Assembly: GCF_000399685.1 (NCBI RefSeq)
Contig: NZ_KB976987.1
Coordinates: 1,238,954 to 1,302,953 of the forward strand
Reading direction: 5' to 3'
DNA from: Acinetobacter pittii ANC 4050
GTDB taxonomy: Bacteria > Pseudomonadota > Gammaproteobacteria > Pseudomonadales > Moraxellaceae
DNA length: 64,000 nucleotides
How positions within the stretch are numbered: the first letter of the stretch is position 1; the number at the start of each line of letters is the position of its first letter. Positions 1-9,130 of this stretch are shown in pieces. The notes under the pieces are model-generated. The model made no database searches, had not been told where the DNA came from, and saw only the letters and a program-made list of their open reading frames with translations. The translations under genes and the position numbers were made by a program.

Positions 1-2690
1 CTCAGGTAACCCCCAAGATTGGCAAAACAATTCTTAAATTAAGCACCCTTAGTTTAAGCATGATGTGTCTTACCATGGCACAAGCAGCAGAAACAGAACA
101 ATCAAGTACCGATGAAAAACCAACAAAAGTCGTAAAAGTTGCGGTGACAGGTTCTTCAATTAAAGGGGTTGCAGCACAAAGTGCTTCGCCCATTACTATC
201 GTAAAAGTTGACGAAATTTTAAAACAAGGGGTGACAACAACCGAAGAGGCCTTAGCAAAAATCAGTGCAAATCAATCAAGTTTTGTTACTGCGCAAAATG
301 TAGGCGCTAGTGGAACTGTAGGGTCAGCAGCAGATCTCCGAGGAATTGGTGCCAATAAAACCTTAATCTTACTTAATGGTCGTCGGTTGGCTGCAAATGC
401 ATATGATAGCGGCGTCACAAACTTAAATATTATTCCACTCGCTATGTTAGATCGCATTGAGGTCTTACGAGATGGAGCATCAGCAATTTATGGTACAGAT
501 GCGATTGGTGGTGTAATCAACTTCATTACTAAAAAACAATTTACTGGTTTAAACATCAGTGGAGGTTTGACACAACCAGAGCAAAATGGGGGGGATACAC
601 AAGATGTAAGCGTATTTGGTGGTTATGGTGATCTTGATGAAAATGGCTTCAATATCTTTGGTGTCGTTGATTATCGACATGGCAACGATGTTATGGCTAA
701 AGATCGTAAAGTTAGTAAACGCGGAGGATTATTGCCAGAGTTAGGTATTACAAAAGGTAGTAGTGGTAGTTTTCCTGCTAACTTTTATGACACAAAAACT
801 GGTACCGAAGGAAACCCATATGCAGCAACTGGATGCGGGAATAACCCGCTCGTGTACGCTCAAGGTGGATTCTGCCGCTATAACAGTCAAGCAGTGATTG
901 GAATTGTTCCAAAAACTGAAGATATCTCAGCATTGGGACGCGCTACTTTTAAGCTAAATGACAATTTAAATGCTGTAGCAGAATATGTTTACGCACGCAA
1001 TGAAATTACTACTTCTGTCGCTCCAGACGTTTTCTTCGATTTAACATTGAATCCTGATAGTAAATATTATCCAGGTAATGGAATTACACCTGCTATGAAT
1101 AAAGTCAGTGGCCCACTTGAACTTTATATTCGTTCTCAAGCTGGTAATCGTGTTAGTTCTAGTATTAATGAGTCACATCGAATATTCGGTGGTTTAGAAG
1201 GCGAAGCTTATGGTTGGGATATCAATACCGGTATTACTTATGCTCATAGCGAAGCAGAAGACCGGCTAAACAGTGGATATCTTAACTACAAAAAAACTCA
1301 AGAAGCTTTAAATAATGGGGTTTTAAACCCTTTTGGACCACAAGCACCAGAAGATGCGGGTTTATGGGATACACTGGGCGTAACTGGTACTTATTTAAAA
1401 GCAGATGTTGATTCAACTACTGTTGATTTCACTGCTAGTCGACCTATATTTACATTACCAGCAGGTGACGTTGGTTTTGCAGTAGGAGCTAGCTATCGCC
1501 ATGATGAATGGACCTCAAACGTGGTTTCTGAAGTGGCTAGTCAAGCACCAAGTACAGGGGTTGATCCTGATGAACCTACAAATAAAGGAAAAAGAGATAT
1601 TAAAGCAGTCTTTACTGAACTGCATATTCCATTACATAAAACATTAGAGGCTCAACTTGCAGCCCGTTACGATGATTATAGTGATTTCGGAGATACGTTT
1701 AATCCTAAATTCGCACTTCGCTGGGAACCAATTAAACAATTAATGTTTCGTACCTCTTATAGCACAGGATTTAGAGCACCAACTTTATGGGAAGTAAATG
1801 CTCCTAACTCTATAACAAATACTTCAGCTTACTATAATGATCCGGTACTTTGTCCGAATGGCCCTCCTAAAAATCCAGGAGATACTCTTCCACCTGGTGG
1901 TGTTGCCAGCCGTGATTGCGAAACCCAATTTGACCGCAAAAATGGAGGAAATAAAGATCTTGATCCTGAGGAATCAAAATCGTTTACAGCTGGTTTGGTT
2001 CTAGAACCAATTAAGAATTTAGTTCTAACTTTAGACTACTTTAATATTGAAGTTGAAAACCAAATAGCAGCATTACCTGAAGGTGATATTTTTAACAATC
2101 CAACAAAATATGCCGATAAGTTCGTACGTAATCCAGATGGAACACTTAATCATATCATTACAACTCAAGACAATATGGGTGACTTAAAAACTTCAGGAGT
2201 TGATGTAAGTTTAAACTATATAACACCAATGACAGCAACAGGTCGATTTGGTTTTGGAATTGATGGAACTTATGTCATTAAATATAAATATCAAAATGAA
2301 AAAGATGGGGAATGGATTAGTAGTTTAGGAGCATATGTTGGAGATGCTCCAATTATTCGTTGGAAACATACTGCTAATTTATATTGGAATTACCAAAACT
2401 GGGGTGTAAATTTCCAACAACAATTCACTCGTGGTTACGATGACCAAAATTCAAGTTCTTCTGTTGCGGAAGGTTATCGCGATCATAAAGTAAGCGACTA
2501 TACAATTTATAATATTTCAGGAACATACAAAGGCTTTAAAAATCTAGAAGTTACAGCAGGTATTAAGAATATCTTTGATGAAGACCCTCCTGCTTCAAAT
2601 GTTGGTGACAACTTCCAAATGGGATATGACCCACGTTACGCAGATCCTTTAGGACGTACCTACTTTGTACGAGGTACATACAAGTTCTAA
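1..2690 (+). CDS. TonB-dependent outer-membrane receptor (5' partial)
   Basis: This is an outer-membrane ligand-gated beta-barrel that imports a scarce substrate, probably an iron complex or similar, using TonB energy. The first in-window ATG is at 60, but the frame is open back to the left edge (codons from base 3) and encodes a Lys-rich then hydrophobic stretch leading into MCLTMAQAA, a signal peptide. The true start therefore probably lies outside the window. Counting from 60, a TonB-box-like VVKVAVTGSS follows at about 23-32, the plug runs to about 165 with the classic LRDGASAIYGTDAIGGVINF segment, and the barrel fills the rest. It ends in Phe, as outer-membrane porins and receptors do. 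A dedicated tonB-exbB-exbD-exbD set follows directly. The substrate cannot be read from the sequence. Confidence 0.93.
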   Translation, partial: QVTPKIGKTILKLSTLSLSMMCLTMAQAAETEQSSTDEKPTKVVKVAVTGSSIKGVAAQSASPITIVKVDEILKQGVTTTEEALAKISANQSSFVTAQNVGASGTVGSAADLRGIGANKTLILLNGRRLAANAYDSGVTNLNIIPLAMLDRIEVLRDGASAIYGTDAIGGVINFITKKQFTGLNISGGLTQPEQNGGDTQDVSVFGGYGDLDENGFNIFGVVDYRHGNDVMAKDRKVSKRGGLLPELGITKGSSGSFPANFYDTKTGTEGNPYAATGCGNNPLVYAQGGFCRYNSQAVIGIVPKTEDISALGRATFKLNDNLNAVAEYVYARNEITTSVAPDVFFDLTLNPDSKYYPGNGITPAMNKVSGPLELYIRSQAGNRVSSSINESHRIFGGLEGEAYGWDINTGITYAHSEAEDRLNSGYLNYKKTQEALNNGVLNPFGPQAPEDAGLWDTLGVTGTYLKADVDSTTVDFTASRPIFTLPAGDVGFAVGASYRHDEWTSNVVSEVASQAPSTGVDPDEPTNKGKRDIKAVFTELHIPLHKTLEAQLAARYDDYSDFGDTFNPKFALRWEPIKQLMFRTSYSTGFRAPTLWEVNAPNSITNTSAYYNDPVLCPNGPPKNPGDTLPPGGVASRDCETQFDRKNGGNKDLDPEESKSFTAGLVLEPIKNLVLTLDYFNIEVENQIAALPEGDIFNNPTKYADKFVRNPDGTLNHIITTQDNMGDLKTSGVDVSLNYITPMTATGRFGFGIDGTYVIKYKYQNEKDGEWISSLGAYVGDAPIIRWKHTANLYWNYQNWGVNFQQQFTRGYDDQNSSSSVAEGYRDHKVSDYTIYNISGTYKGFKNLEVTAGIKNIFDEDPPASNVGDNFQMGYDPRYADPLGRTYFVRGTYKF

Positions 2691-2700
2691 TTGGTTATTT

Positions 2701-2731
2701 TGCAAACACGACTTTAGACATCGTGTTTGCA
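2701..2731 (+). repeat. Perfect hairpin between receptor and tonB
   Basis: An 11-bp perfect inverted repeat (TGCAAACACGA / TCGTGTTTGCA) with a 9-nt loop lies 10 bases after the receptor stop. No T-run follows it on either strand, so it is not a standard intrinsic terminator. It may protect the 3' end of the receptor mRNA or cause partial attenuation before tonB; that role is inferred. Confidence 0.7.
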
Positions 2732-2790
2732 GACCGAATACTCATTCTTAGCCAAACAGTCATTTAAAAAAATTGTTTGTCTACAGTTTC

Positions 2791-2795
2791 AGGAG
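2791..2795 (+). promoter_or_regulatory. Ribosome-binding site that sets the tonB start
   Basis: AGGAG sits 5 nt before the ATG at 2801. An in-frame TTG at 2777 would add eight residues but has no comparable Shine-Dalgarno sequence. Confidence 0.7.
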
Positions 2796-2800
2796 TAACT

Positions 2801-3514
2801 ATGGGCATGACTTTTACAGACATAGAAAATAAATCTGCCAAACGCCTAATTGGTATTGCTGCAGTCATTTTTCTGCATCTTCTTGTTGCCTATATTCTGA
2901 TGTCAGGTTTAGCAAACAATATTCAAAAACCAGCAGAAAAACCTGTGGAATTACAAATTATTCAGGATATTAAGCCGCCGCCTCCACCAAAGCCGGAAGA
3001 GCCTAAACCCAAGGAAAAACCACCTGAGCCACCCAAAATGGTGGAAAAAGTTGCCAAGGTTCCAGAGCCGCCTAAACAAGTAGAGAAAGTGGCAACACCG
3101 GTACAAAAAACGACACCAGTGGCTCAACCGACTAAAGTAGCTACCCCTGTTGCTGCGGCACCTAGTACTCCATCTCCAAGCCCTGTTGCTGCACCTACTC
3201 CAGTGGCTGCTGCGCCGGCACCAAAACCAGCTGGTGTAAGTCGTGGAGTTTCGGAAGGCTCTGCTGGCTGTGAAAAACCGGAATATCCTCGTGAAGCACT
3301 GATGAATGAAGAACAAGGTACGGTGCGTATACGTGTTTTGGTTGATACATCCGGCAAAGTCATTGATGCCAAAGTAAAAAAATCGAGTGGTAGCAAAATT
3401 TTAGATAAGGCGGCAACTAAAGCTTATAGCTTATGTACGTTCAAACCAGCAATGAAAGATGGTGTGCCTCAGCAAGATTGGTATGAAATTGAATATCCAT
3501 TCGTAATTGAATAA
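2801..3514 (+). CDS. tonB: TonB family energy transducer
   Basis: The protein spans the periplasm and passes proton-motive energy from ExbB/ExbD to outer-membrane receptors. A single N-terminal transmembrane anchor at about 15-37 is preceded by Lys/Arg. A long Pro/Lys/Glu then Pro/Ala/Val-rich linker at about 45-150 contains KPPPPPKPEEPKPKEKPPEP-type repeats. The C-terminal TonB domain at about 155-237 shows YPREAL and a VRIRVLVDTSGKV stretch. The start is chosen at ATG 2801 because of AGGAG 5 nt upstream. It sits between the receptor and exbB, so it most likely serves that receptor, though cross-use with other receptors is possible. Confidence 0.93.
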   Translation: MGMTFTDIENKSAKRLIGIAAVIFLHLLVAYILMSGLANNIQKPAEKPVELQIIQDIKPPPPPKPEEPKPKEKPPEPPKMVEKVAKVPEPPKQVEKVATPVQKTTPVAQPTKVATPVAAAPSTPSPSPVAAPTPVAAAPAPKPAGVSRGVSEGSAGCEKPEYPREALMNEEQGTVRIRVLVDTSGKVIDAKVKKSSGSKILDKAATKAYSLCTFKPAMKDGVPQQDWYEIEYPFVIE

Positions 3515-3554
3515 ACAATTGAATTAGTAAGAAATTAAAAAATATTGGAGATAT

Positions 3555-4436
3555 ATGATGAAAAAATCAACTCAACCTTTAGTTCGTTTCGCCTCTGCAA
3601 GTCTAATCGCAGCTTGCTCGTTATTTCCATTAAGCTCAGTTTTTGCAGAAGAAACAAGCAATGCACCTGTAGCCACAGCAACCACTGAAGCCACATCAAA
3701 TACAAATACCCCAACCCCACCACCGGAGCCCGCAACGAGTGAAACTGTTAAAAATCCTTATGGTCTAGAAGCCCTTTGGCGTGAAGGTGACTTAGTTGCT
3801 AAGTCTACATTATTTATTTTAGTACTCATGTCGATTGGAACTTGGTACATCATCATTTCTAAACTATTGCAGCAAGGTAAAGTCAAACGCCAAGGCAAAG
3901 AAGCTGAAAAACATTTCTGGGAGGCTACTTCCCTTGATAATGCTGCAGAAGGTTTAGAACAAAGTAGCGCTTATCGCTTTATTGCAGAAAAAGGCATTAA
4001 TTCAACTAAATCACACGGCGGTTCTTTACTTGAGCGAATCGATTTTAATACATGGGTAAGCATTTCTATCCAACGCGCAATTGAAAAAATACAAAATCAT
4101 TTAGGTGGTGGTTTAGCCTTTTTAGCAACGGTAGGTTCTACCGCACCATTTGTTGGACTTTTTGGTACCGTATGGGGAATTTATCACGCATTAACAGCTA
4201 TCGGTATCTCAGGTCAAGCGTCTATCGATAAAGTTGCGGGCCCCGTTGGTGAAGCTTTAATTATGACGGCTATTGGTCTTGCAGTCGCAGTACCTGCTGT
4301 ACTTGGTTACAACTGGCTTACTCGCCGCAATAAAGCCGTTATGGAAAATGTCCGTTCATTTGGCTCAGATTTACACGCGGTTTTATTAAGCGGAGAAATT
4401 AATACCAATAATTCAGTTAACCGTAATATTAAATAA
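3555..4436 (+). CDS. exbB: ExbB-type proton channel subunit (MotA/TolQ/ExbB family)
   Basis: This is the inner-membrane proton-channel subunit that works with ExbD to energise TonB. The product has 293 residues, longer than the roughly 240-residue E. coli ExbB. The extra length is an N-terminal signal-peptide-like segment (residues 1-32, ending SVFAEE) and a Thr/Pro-rich periplasmic stretch to about 60. A first membrane helix lies near 78-98, and the conserved MotA/TolQ/ExbB block near 190-270 includes GSTAPFVGLFGTVWGIYHAL and a second pair of helices. ATG codons occur at 3555 and 3558; a GGAG lies 4 or 7 nt upstream. It is followed 15 bases later by the first exbD. Confidence 0.94.
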   Translation: MMKKSTQPLVRFASASLIAACSLFPLSSVFAEETSNAPVATATTEATSNTNTPTPPPEPATSETVKNPYGLEALWREGDLVAKSTLFILVLMSIGTWYIIISKLLQQGKVKRQGKEAEKHFWEATSLDNAAEGLEQSSAYRFIAEKGINSTKSHGGSLLERIDFNTWVSISIQRAIEKIQNHLGGGLAFLATVGSTAPFVGLFGTVWGIYHALTAIGISGQASIDKVAGPVGEALIMTAIGLAVAVPAVLGYNWLTRRNKAVMENVRSFGSDLHAVLLSGEINTNNSVNRNIK

Positions 4437-4451
4437 TCAGGAGCAAACATT

Positions 4452-4877
4452 ATGGGTATGAGTGTTGGTTCTGAAGATGATGATGATGAAATGATTGGAA
4501 CAATTAACACGACACCTCTGGTAGATGTCATGTTGGTTTTACTTATTATTTTTCTTATTACTATTCCAGTAGTTACACATACAGTTCCAGTGAAACTACC
4601 AGAAGAAAAAAATACTCCGTACGCAACCACGCCTGAAAATATTCAACTCTCAGTCAATAAGACAGGAGATATTTTCTGGAACGAAAGTTATGTACCGAAT
4701 AAAGAAATATTGTTGGCAAAATTACAAGCCGTGGTACAAAAAAGACCGCAGCCTGAGGTACATATTCGAGGAGATCAGCTTACCCATTTTGAAGCGATAG
4801 ATCAGGTCATTAGTACAACCAAACAAGCTGGTATTGGCAAAATTGCATTTGTTACTACCCCTCCAGCCTCCCAGTAA
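4452..4877 (+). CDS. exbD: ExbD-type biopolymer transport protein, first copy
   Basis: ExbD is the proton-translocating and peptidoglycan-facing partner of ExbB. The 141-residue product has an acidic cytoplasmic start (GSEDDDDEMIGTINTTPLVD), one transmembrane helix at about 24-44 that carries the conserved Asp after TPLV, and a periplasmic domain. It starts with a good GGAG 10 nt upstream. A second exbD follows 18 bases later. The two copies share the MGM-VGS-DDD start but differ elsewhere, so they are diverged paralogues. Such double exbD arrangements are known in Xanthomonas and others. Confidence 0.94.
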   Translation: MGMSVGSEDDDDEMIGTINTTPLVDVMLVLLIIFLITIPVVTHTVPVKLPEEKNTPYATTPENIQLSVNKTGDIFWNESYVPNKEILLAKLQAVVQKRPQPEVHIRGDQLTHFEAIDQVISTTKQAGIGKIAFVTTPPASQ

Positions 4878-4895
4878 TTATTTAAGGAGAATTTT

Positions 4896-5309
4896 ATGGG
4901 TATGAATGTCGGTTCAAATAATGATGACGATGTAATGTTGGAAGTCAATATGACACCGCTTATTGATGTCATGCTGGTACTTATTATTATGTTTATTATT
5001 ACTATACCTGCCCCAAACAACGCGATTAATATTAATTTGCCAAATGGGACACCACCACCAACAAATGAAAAGCCACCGGAAGTAATTGATGTAAGAATTG
5101 ATGCAGCAGGTAAAGTGTTTTGGAATAACCAACAGGTTTCTAACCGTACGGCATTAGAGACTTTATTTCAAACTGTTGTTGCCAAAAAAGATCAAGACCA
5201 GATCAAACTCAAACCAGACCAAATGGCTGAATATAAAAATGTAGCAATGGTCATGGCTACAGCACAGCGTTTAGGGGTCACTAAAATTGGAATTGTGAGT
5301 AATAATTAA
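4896..5309 (+). CDS. exbD: ExbD-type biopolymer transport protein, second copy
   Basis: This 137-residue ExbD paralogue has the same layout as its upstream neighbour: an acidic N-terminus (NVGSNNDDDVMLEVNMTPLID), one transmembrane helix at about 25-43 with the conserved Asp, and a periplasmic domain with the KVFWNNQQV segment. AAGGAG lies 8 nt before the ATG. It is the last gene of the receptor-tonB-exbB-exbD-exbD group and is followed by a bidirectional terminator. Whether both ExbDs enter one complex or serve different receptors cannot be told from sequence. Confidence 0.93.
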   Translation: MGMNVGSNNDDDVMLEVNMTPLIDVMLVLIIMFIITIPAPNNAININLPNGTPPPTNEKPPEVIDVRIDAAGKVFWNNQQVSNRTALETLFQTVVAKKDQDQIKLKPDQMAEYKNVAMVMATAQRLGVTKIGIVSNN

Positions 5310-5337
5310 GTCATACATTTAATTTATTCTTTCAAAT

Positions 5338-5364
5338 AAAAAAGCCTCCGAAGAGGCTTTTTTT
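5338..5364. terminator. Bidirectional terminator between exbD and glcB
   Basis: AAAAAAGCCTC, loop CGAA, then GAGGCTTTTTTT. The A-run and T-run flank a GC stem, so it can end transcription from the convergent exbD and malate synthase genes. Confidence 0.88.
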
Positions 5365-5378
5365 ATGACAGGTTAAAA

Positions 5379-7544
5379 TTAGTCACCTGTATAACCTTTT
5401 AACTTTAAACGAGCAGCATGAAGTAACGGCTCAGTATAACCTGAAGGCTGTTCACAACCTTTAAAGATAAGGTCTGAAGCTGCTTGGAAAGCAATGTTAG
5501 TTTCAAAGTTAGCAGCCATTGGTTTATACAATGGATCATTCGCATTTTGCTCATCAACAACTTTTGCCATGCGTTTAAGCACTTCTTCAACTTGTTCACG
5601 AGTTACAATACCGTGACGTAACCAGTTAGCAACGTGTTGAGAAGAAATACGTAATGTGGCACGGTCTTCCATTAAGCCCACGTTATTAATATCAGGAACT
5701 TTTGAACAACCCACGCCTAAGTCAACCCAACGAACAACGTAACCTAAAATACCTTGGCAGTTATTTTCAAGCTCATTGTTAATCTCTTCTGCTGACCAGT
5801 TTGTTTCTGGTGCAAATGGAGGAGTTAACAAGTCATCTAATGACAACATTTCTTCAGCTTTTAACTGATCTTGACGTGCTTTTACATTCACTTGATGGTA
5901 ATGCATCGCGTGAAGTACAGCACCTGTTGGAGATGGTACCCAAGCACATGAAGCACCCGCATTTGGATGTGCAGCTTTGGTTGCTAACATATCTTTCATG
6001 CTATCTGGTTTTGGCCACATGCCTTTACCAATCTGTGCTTTACCTTGTAAACCACATTTCAAACCAATTGCAACGTTACGGTTTTCGTAAGCAGCAATCC
6101 ATTTTTGTGTTTTAACAGCTTCTTTACGAACAACCGGCGCAGCTTCCATAGAAGTATGGATTTCATCACCTGTACGGTCCATGAAACCAGTATTAATAAA
6201 GATCGTACGGTCTTTAGCAGCAGCAATACAGTTTTTCAAGTTTACAGATGTACGGCGCTCTTCATCCATAATACCGATTTTTAACGATTTAGGTGGCAAC
6301 CCAATCGCCTGTTCAGCACGTTCAAATAGCTCTACAGCAAACCCAACTTCTTCTGGTCCATGCATTTTTGGCTTAACAATATACATAGAACCTTTGCGTG
6401 AGTTCTTATTTTCGTTTGTACTACGGATATCAGCAATTGATAACAATGGTGTTACCAATGCATCCATAATACCTTCAAAAATCTCTTCCCCATCTACTAA
6501 AATAGCTGGGTTAGTCATTAAGTGACCTACGTTACGAAGTAACATAAGTGAACGACCATGAAGTTTTGTAGTTCCACCAATTAAGTTTTTAATTTCGCGA
6601 TCTTTATTTAAATCACGAACAATCGTTTTACCATTCTTTTCGATAGATTCTTGAAGCGTACCCTTCATTAAACCTAACCAGTTACGGTAACCTTCAACTT
6701 TTTCCTCAGCGTCCACAGCCGCAACAGAGTCTTCCAAATCTTGAATTGTGGTTACTGCCGCTTCAAATGTTAAATCTTTAACACCAGCGGAATCTGTTTG
6801 TCCAATTGGGCTAGATGGGTCGATTTCAATAATGACATGAAGACCATTGCTTAATAGTACGACTTCTGAAGGATTTGCTTCTTCACCGTTGAAACCAACG
6901 AACTGAGCTTCATGAGCTAAACCTGTTTTTGAACCATCTTTCAAAGTTACAACAAGTTTATTTTGCTCAATCGCATATTTTGTTGCGTCTGCATGTGAAC
7001 CTTGCGCAAGTGGGAAAACTTCATTTAAGAAATTTTTAGCAAACTCAATAACTTTTGCACCGCGTACAGGGTTATATCCTTTGCCTTTTTCAGCTCCACC
7101 TTCTTCAGAAATTACATCGAAGCCGTAAAGTGCATCATATAAAGAACCCCAACGAGCATTTGCTGCATTCAAGCAATAACGTGCATTACGTACAGGTACA
7201 ACTAACTGTGGCCCTGCCAACAACGCAATTTCTTCATCAACATTTTCAGTTGTGATTTGGAAGTCTTCAACTTCCGGTAATAAATAACCAATTTCAGTTA
7301 AGAACGCTTTATAAGCACCTAATTCAAATTTGTTGTTACGGTGCCATTCATCAATTTTTGCTTGTAATTCATCACGCTTAGCCAATAATGCTTTATTTTT
7401 TGGGCTAAGATCGACAACAACTTGCTCAAAGTTCTTCCAGTAAGTTTCACTATCTAAACCAGAACCTGGTAAAGCTTCATTTTCGATAAAATCGTAAAGT
7501 TCTTTAGCAATCGCTAACTTGCCTTTTTGAATACGTGCAGTCAT
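5379..7544 (-). CDS. glcB: Malate synthase G
   Basis: It condenses glyoxylate with acetyl-CoA and water to give malate and CoA, closing the glyoxylate bypass that allows growth on acetate and fatty acids. The 721-residue length matches the G isoform rather than the roughly 530-residue A isoform. Recognisable blocks include [15 protein letters not shown], the metal and glyoxylate site around [17 protein letters not shown] (Mg-binding Glu) and [17 protein letters not shown], and a C-terminal region with GRMWP-like [10 protein letters not shown] and [20 protein letters not shown]. It is a single gene with its own 3' terminator. The upstream 366 bases hold no gene, so it probably has its own promoter there. 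Confidence 0.97.
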   Translation of the reverse strand: MTARIQKGKLAIAKELYDFIENEALPGSGLDSETYWKNFEQVVVDLSPKNKALLAKRDELQAKIDEWHRNNKFELGAYKAFLTEIGYLLPEVEDFQITTENVDEEIALLAGPQLVVPVRNARYCLNAANARWGSLYDALYGFDVISEEGGAEKGKGYNPVRGAKVIEFAKNFLNEVFPLAQGSHADATKYAIEQNKLVVTLKDGSKTGLAHEAQFVGFNGEEANPSEVVLLSNGLHVIIEIDPSSPIGQTDSAGVKDLTFEAAVTTIQDLEDSVAAVDAEEKVEGYRNWLGLMKGTLQESIEKNGKTIVRDLNKDREIKNLIGGTTKLHGRSLMLLRNVGHLMTNPAILVDGEEIFEGIMDALVTPLLSIADIRSTNENKNSRKGSMYIVKPKMHGPEEVGFAVELFERAEQAIGLPPKSLKIGIMDEERRTSVNLKNCIAAAKDRTIFINTGFMDRTGDEIHTSMEAAPVVRKEAVKTQKWIAAYENRNVAIGLKCGLQGKAQIGKGMWPKPDSMKDMLATKAAHPNAGASCAWVPSPTGAVLHAMHYHQVNVKARQDQLKAEEMLSLDDLLTPPFAPETNWSAEEINNELENNCQGILGYVVRWVDLGVGCSKVPDINNVGLMEDRATLRISSQHVANWLRHGIVTREQVEEVLKRMAKVVDEQNANDPLYKPMAANFETNIAFQAASDLIFKGCEQPSGYTEPLLHAARLKLKGYTGD

Positions 7545-7870
7545 TGTCTTTCCTGAAGTTGCTACTTTTTATACCAAGAGAATCCTAGTATACCGATTTA
7601 AATTAAGCTGAATACTAATATCACATTCCTAAATAGTAAGCATTTTCCCTTGCAAAACTATTGACAAAGATAAATTTTTCTATAAAGGAAATATTAAAAT
7701 TCTAACTAGGATTCCCAACAATTTATTCAATATTTAAAGATACTGAAACTAGACTTTTTGTTAACAGACAAAAAATTTCACTATCTTGTTTTTCTAAAGC
7801 GTATTTAGTTATATCAAACTTTACAGTGTGAAAAAGCACTATTTAACTAAATTTATCAATTTTTGTTGTA
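7545..7870. other. AT-rich intergenic region upstream of malate synthase
   Basis: No gene is visible here. It holds a 10-bp inverted repeat, GAATCCTAGT at 7580-7589 and ACTAGGATTC at 7705-7714, with 115 bases between the arms. The first arm lies about 36 bases before the glcB start, so the pair could be operator half-sites. A TTGACA at about 7661 on the plus strand has no well-spaced -10 partner. Confidence 0.5.
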
Positions 7871-7900
7871 AAAAAAGCGCCCTGTTTAGAGCGCTTTTTA
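7871..7900. terminator. Terminator after zapE
   Basis: A-run, GCGC stem, 10-nt loop, GCGC and T-run. On the minus strand it lies 10 bases after the zapE stop. It is symmetric, so it could also end plus-strand transcripts. Confidence 0.8.
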
Positions 7901-7910
7901 TATCTATTTT

Positions 7911-9053
7911 TTATGCGTTTTTAGTATCATCAATATGACGATGTTCAGAATGTAAATATTCGTCAGATTGCATTTCGAGTAAACGTGAACGCGTACGCTC
8001 AATTTCAAATGCTAATTTTTCACCCTGATAAATATCAATAATACTATCTTGAGAAGTTAAAAGTAATTTTACTCCTCGATCATAGAATTCATCGACTAGG
8101 TAAATAAAACGACGAGTGCCCTCTGACAAGAAATCTGTCAAATGAGGAACATTACTGACTAGAACCGTATTATAAATATTTGCAATCTCAATAAAATCTG
8201 CTGGGCTACGTGGTTTAAAGCAGAGTTCAGAGAATTCACACCATAACACGTCTTCTGTATGTCCGAGGGTCTCAACAACACGGTTATTAATCACAATCGG
8301 CTCTTGAGAATGAGATTGTGTATGAGTTAATGCATTAAAGCGCTCTGACATCCAGTTTTGTGCTTCATTACTTAATGGTGATTTAAATAATTGAGCCTGT
8401 TTTAGTACACGTAAACGATAGTCCACGCCCGCATCTACATTTAAAACAGCACAGTTCTTTTTAACCATTTCAATTGTTGGTAAGAAGCGATCGCGATGAA
8501 TACCGTTTTTATATAAGCCATCTGGGGCAATATTTGATGTTGCAATTAATGTCACACCGCGAACAAATAATTTTTGGAATAAATCACTCAAGATCATTGC
8601 ATCTGTTACGTTTGATACAAAGAATTCATCAAAACAGATAACAACAGCATCTTTATAAATTTGGTCAGCTACAATTTCAAGCGGATTACGTTGGCCTGAA
8701 AGCTTATTTAGCTCTTTATGAACATGTTGCATGAAATGATGAAAATGCATACGCGTTTTACGGCGAAATGGTACAGACTCGTAAAATTGATCCATCAGCC
8801 AAGTTTTTCCACGACCTACTCCGCCCCACATATATACACCCTTAGGTGAAGTTTGGCGACGAAAACGACGGAAAGCTTTTTTAGAGGCTTTATAACGGTT
8901 TAAAAGTTCCTTCCATACGCGATCTAATTCTTGCACTGCCTGTGCTTGCGCTTCATCTGCCATAAATTGGCCTGAAGCTAAAGCCTCAGCATAGCGTTCT
9001 GCTGGGGAAGAAGGAGTGAATGCAGTACTATGAGAAGATTTTAAATTTAACAT
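7911..9053 (-). CDS. zapE: Cell division protein ZapE (AFG1-type ATPase)
   Basis: ZapE is a P-loop ATPase of the AFG1/LACE1 family. In E. coli it associates with the division ring and affects Z-ring stability under stress. The 380-residue protein shows the Walker A motif MWGGVGRGKTWLMD near residue 78, the Walker B stretch VVICFDEFFV near 140, and a sensor-like LIATSNIAPDGLYKNG typical of the family. YLVDEFYDRGVKLLLTS near the end is also family-conserved. It stands alone, with a terminator after it and the AraC gene 77 bases upstream on the same strand. Confidence 0.93.
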   Translation of the reverse strand: MLNLKSSHSTAFTPSSPAERYAEALASGQFMADEAQAQAVQELDRVWKELLNRYKASKKAFRRFRRQTSPKGVYMWGGVGRGKTWLMDQFYESVPFRRKTRMHFHHFMQHVHKELNKLSGQRNPLEIVADQIYKDAVVICFDEFFVSNVTDAMILSDLFQKLFVRGVTLIATSNIAPDGLYKNGIHRDRFLPTIEMVKKNCAVLNVDAGVDYRLRVLKQAQLFKSPLSNEAQNWMSERFNALTHTQSHSQEPIVINNRVVETLGHTEDVLWCEFSELCFKPRSPADFIEIANIYNTVLVSNVPHLTDFLSEGTRRFIYLVDEFYDRGVKLLLTSQDSIIDIYQGEKLAFEIERTRSRLLEMQSDEYLHSEHRHIDDTKNA

Positions 9054-9130
9054 ATCGTTTTATTTCAATTTTAACTGATGAGAGTATAGCGAACATTTTG
9101 TTCAACCACATTAGCTTTTAGCATCAAGAG

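Noticed and set aside
2951..3396. Two long antisense frames across the proline-rich part of tonB
   Set aside because: Products are low-complexity Trp/Arg- or Ala/Gly-rich shadows of the Pro/Lys repeats, with no ribosome-binding site.
7661..7900. A possible small RNA from a TTGACA on the plus strand to the hairpin at 7871-7900
   Set aside because: No correctly spaced -10 element was found, and the hairpin is explained as the zapE terminator.
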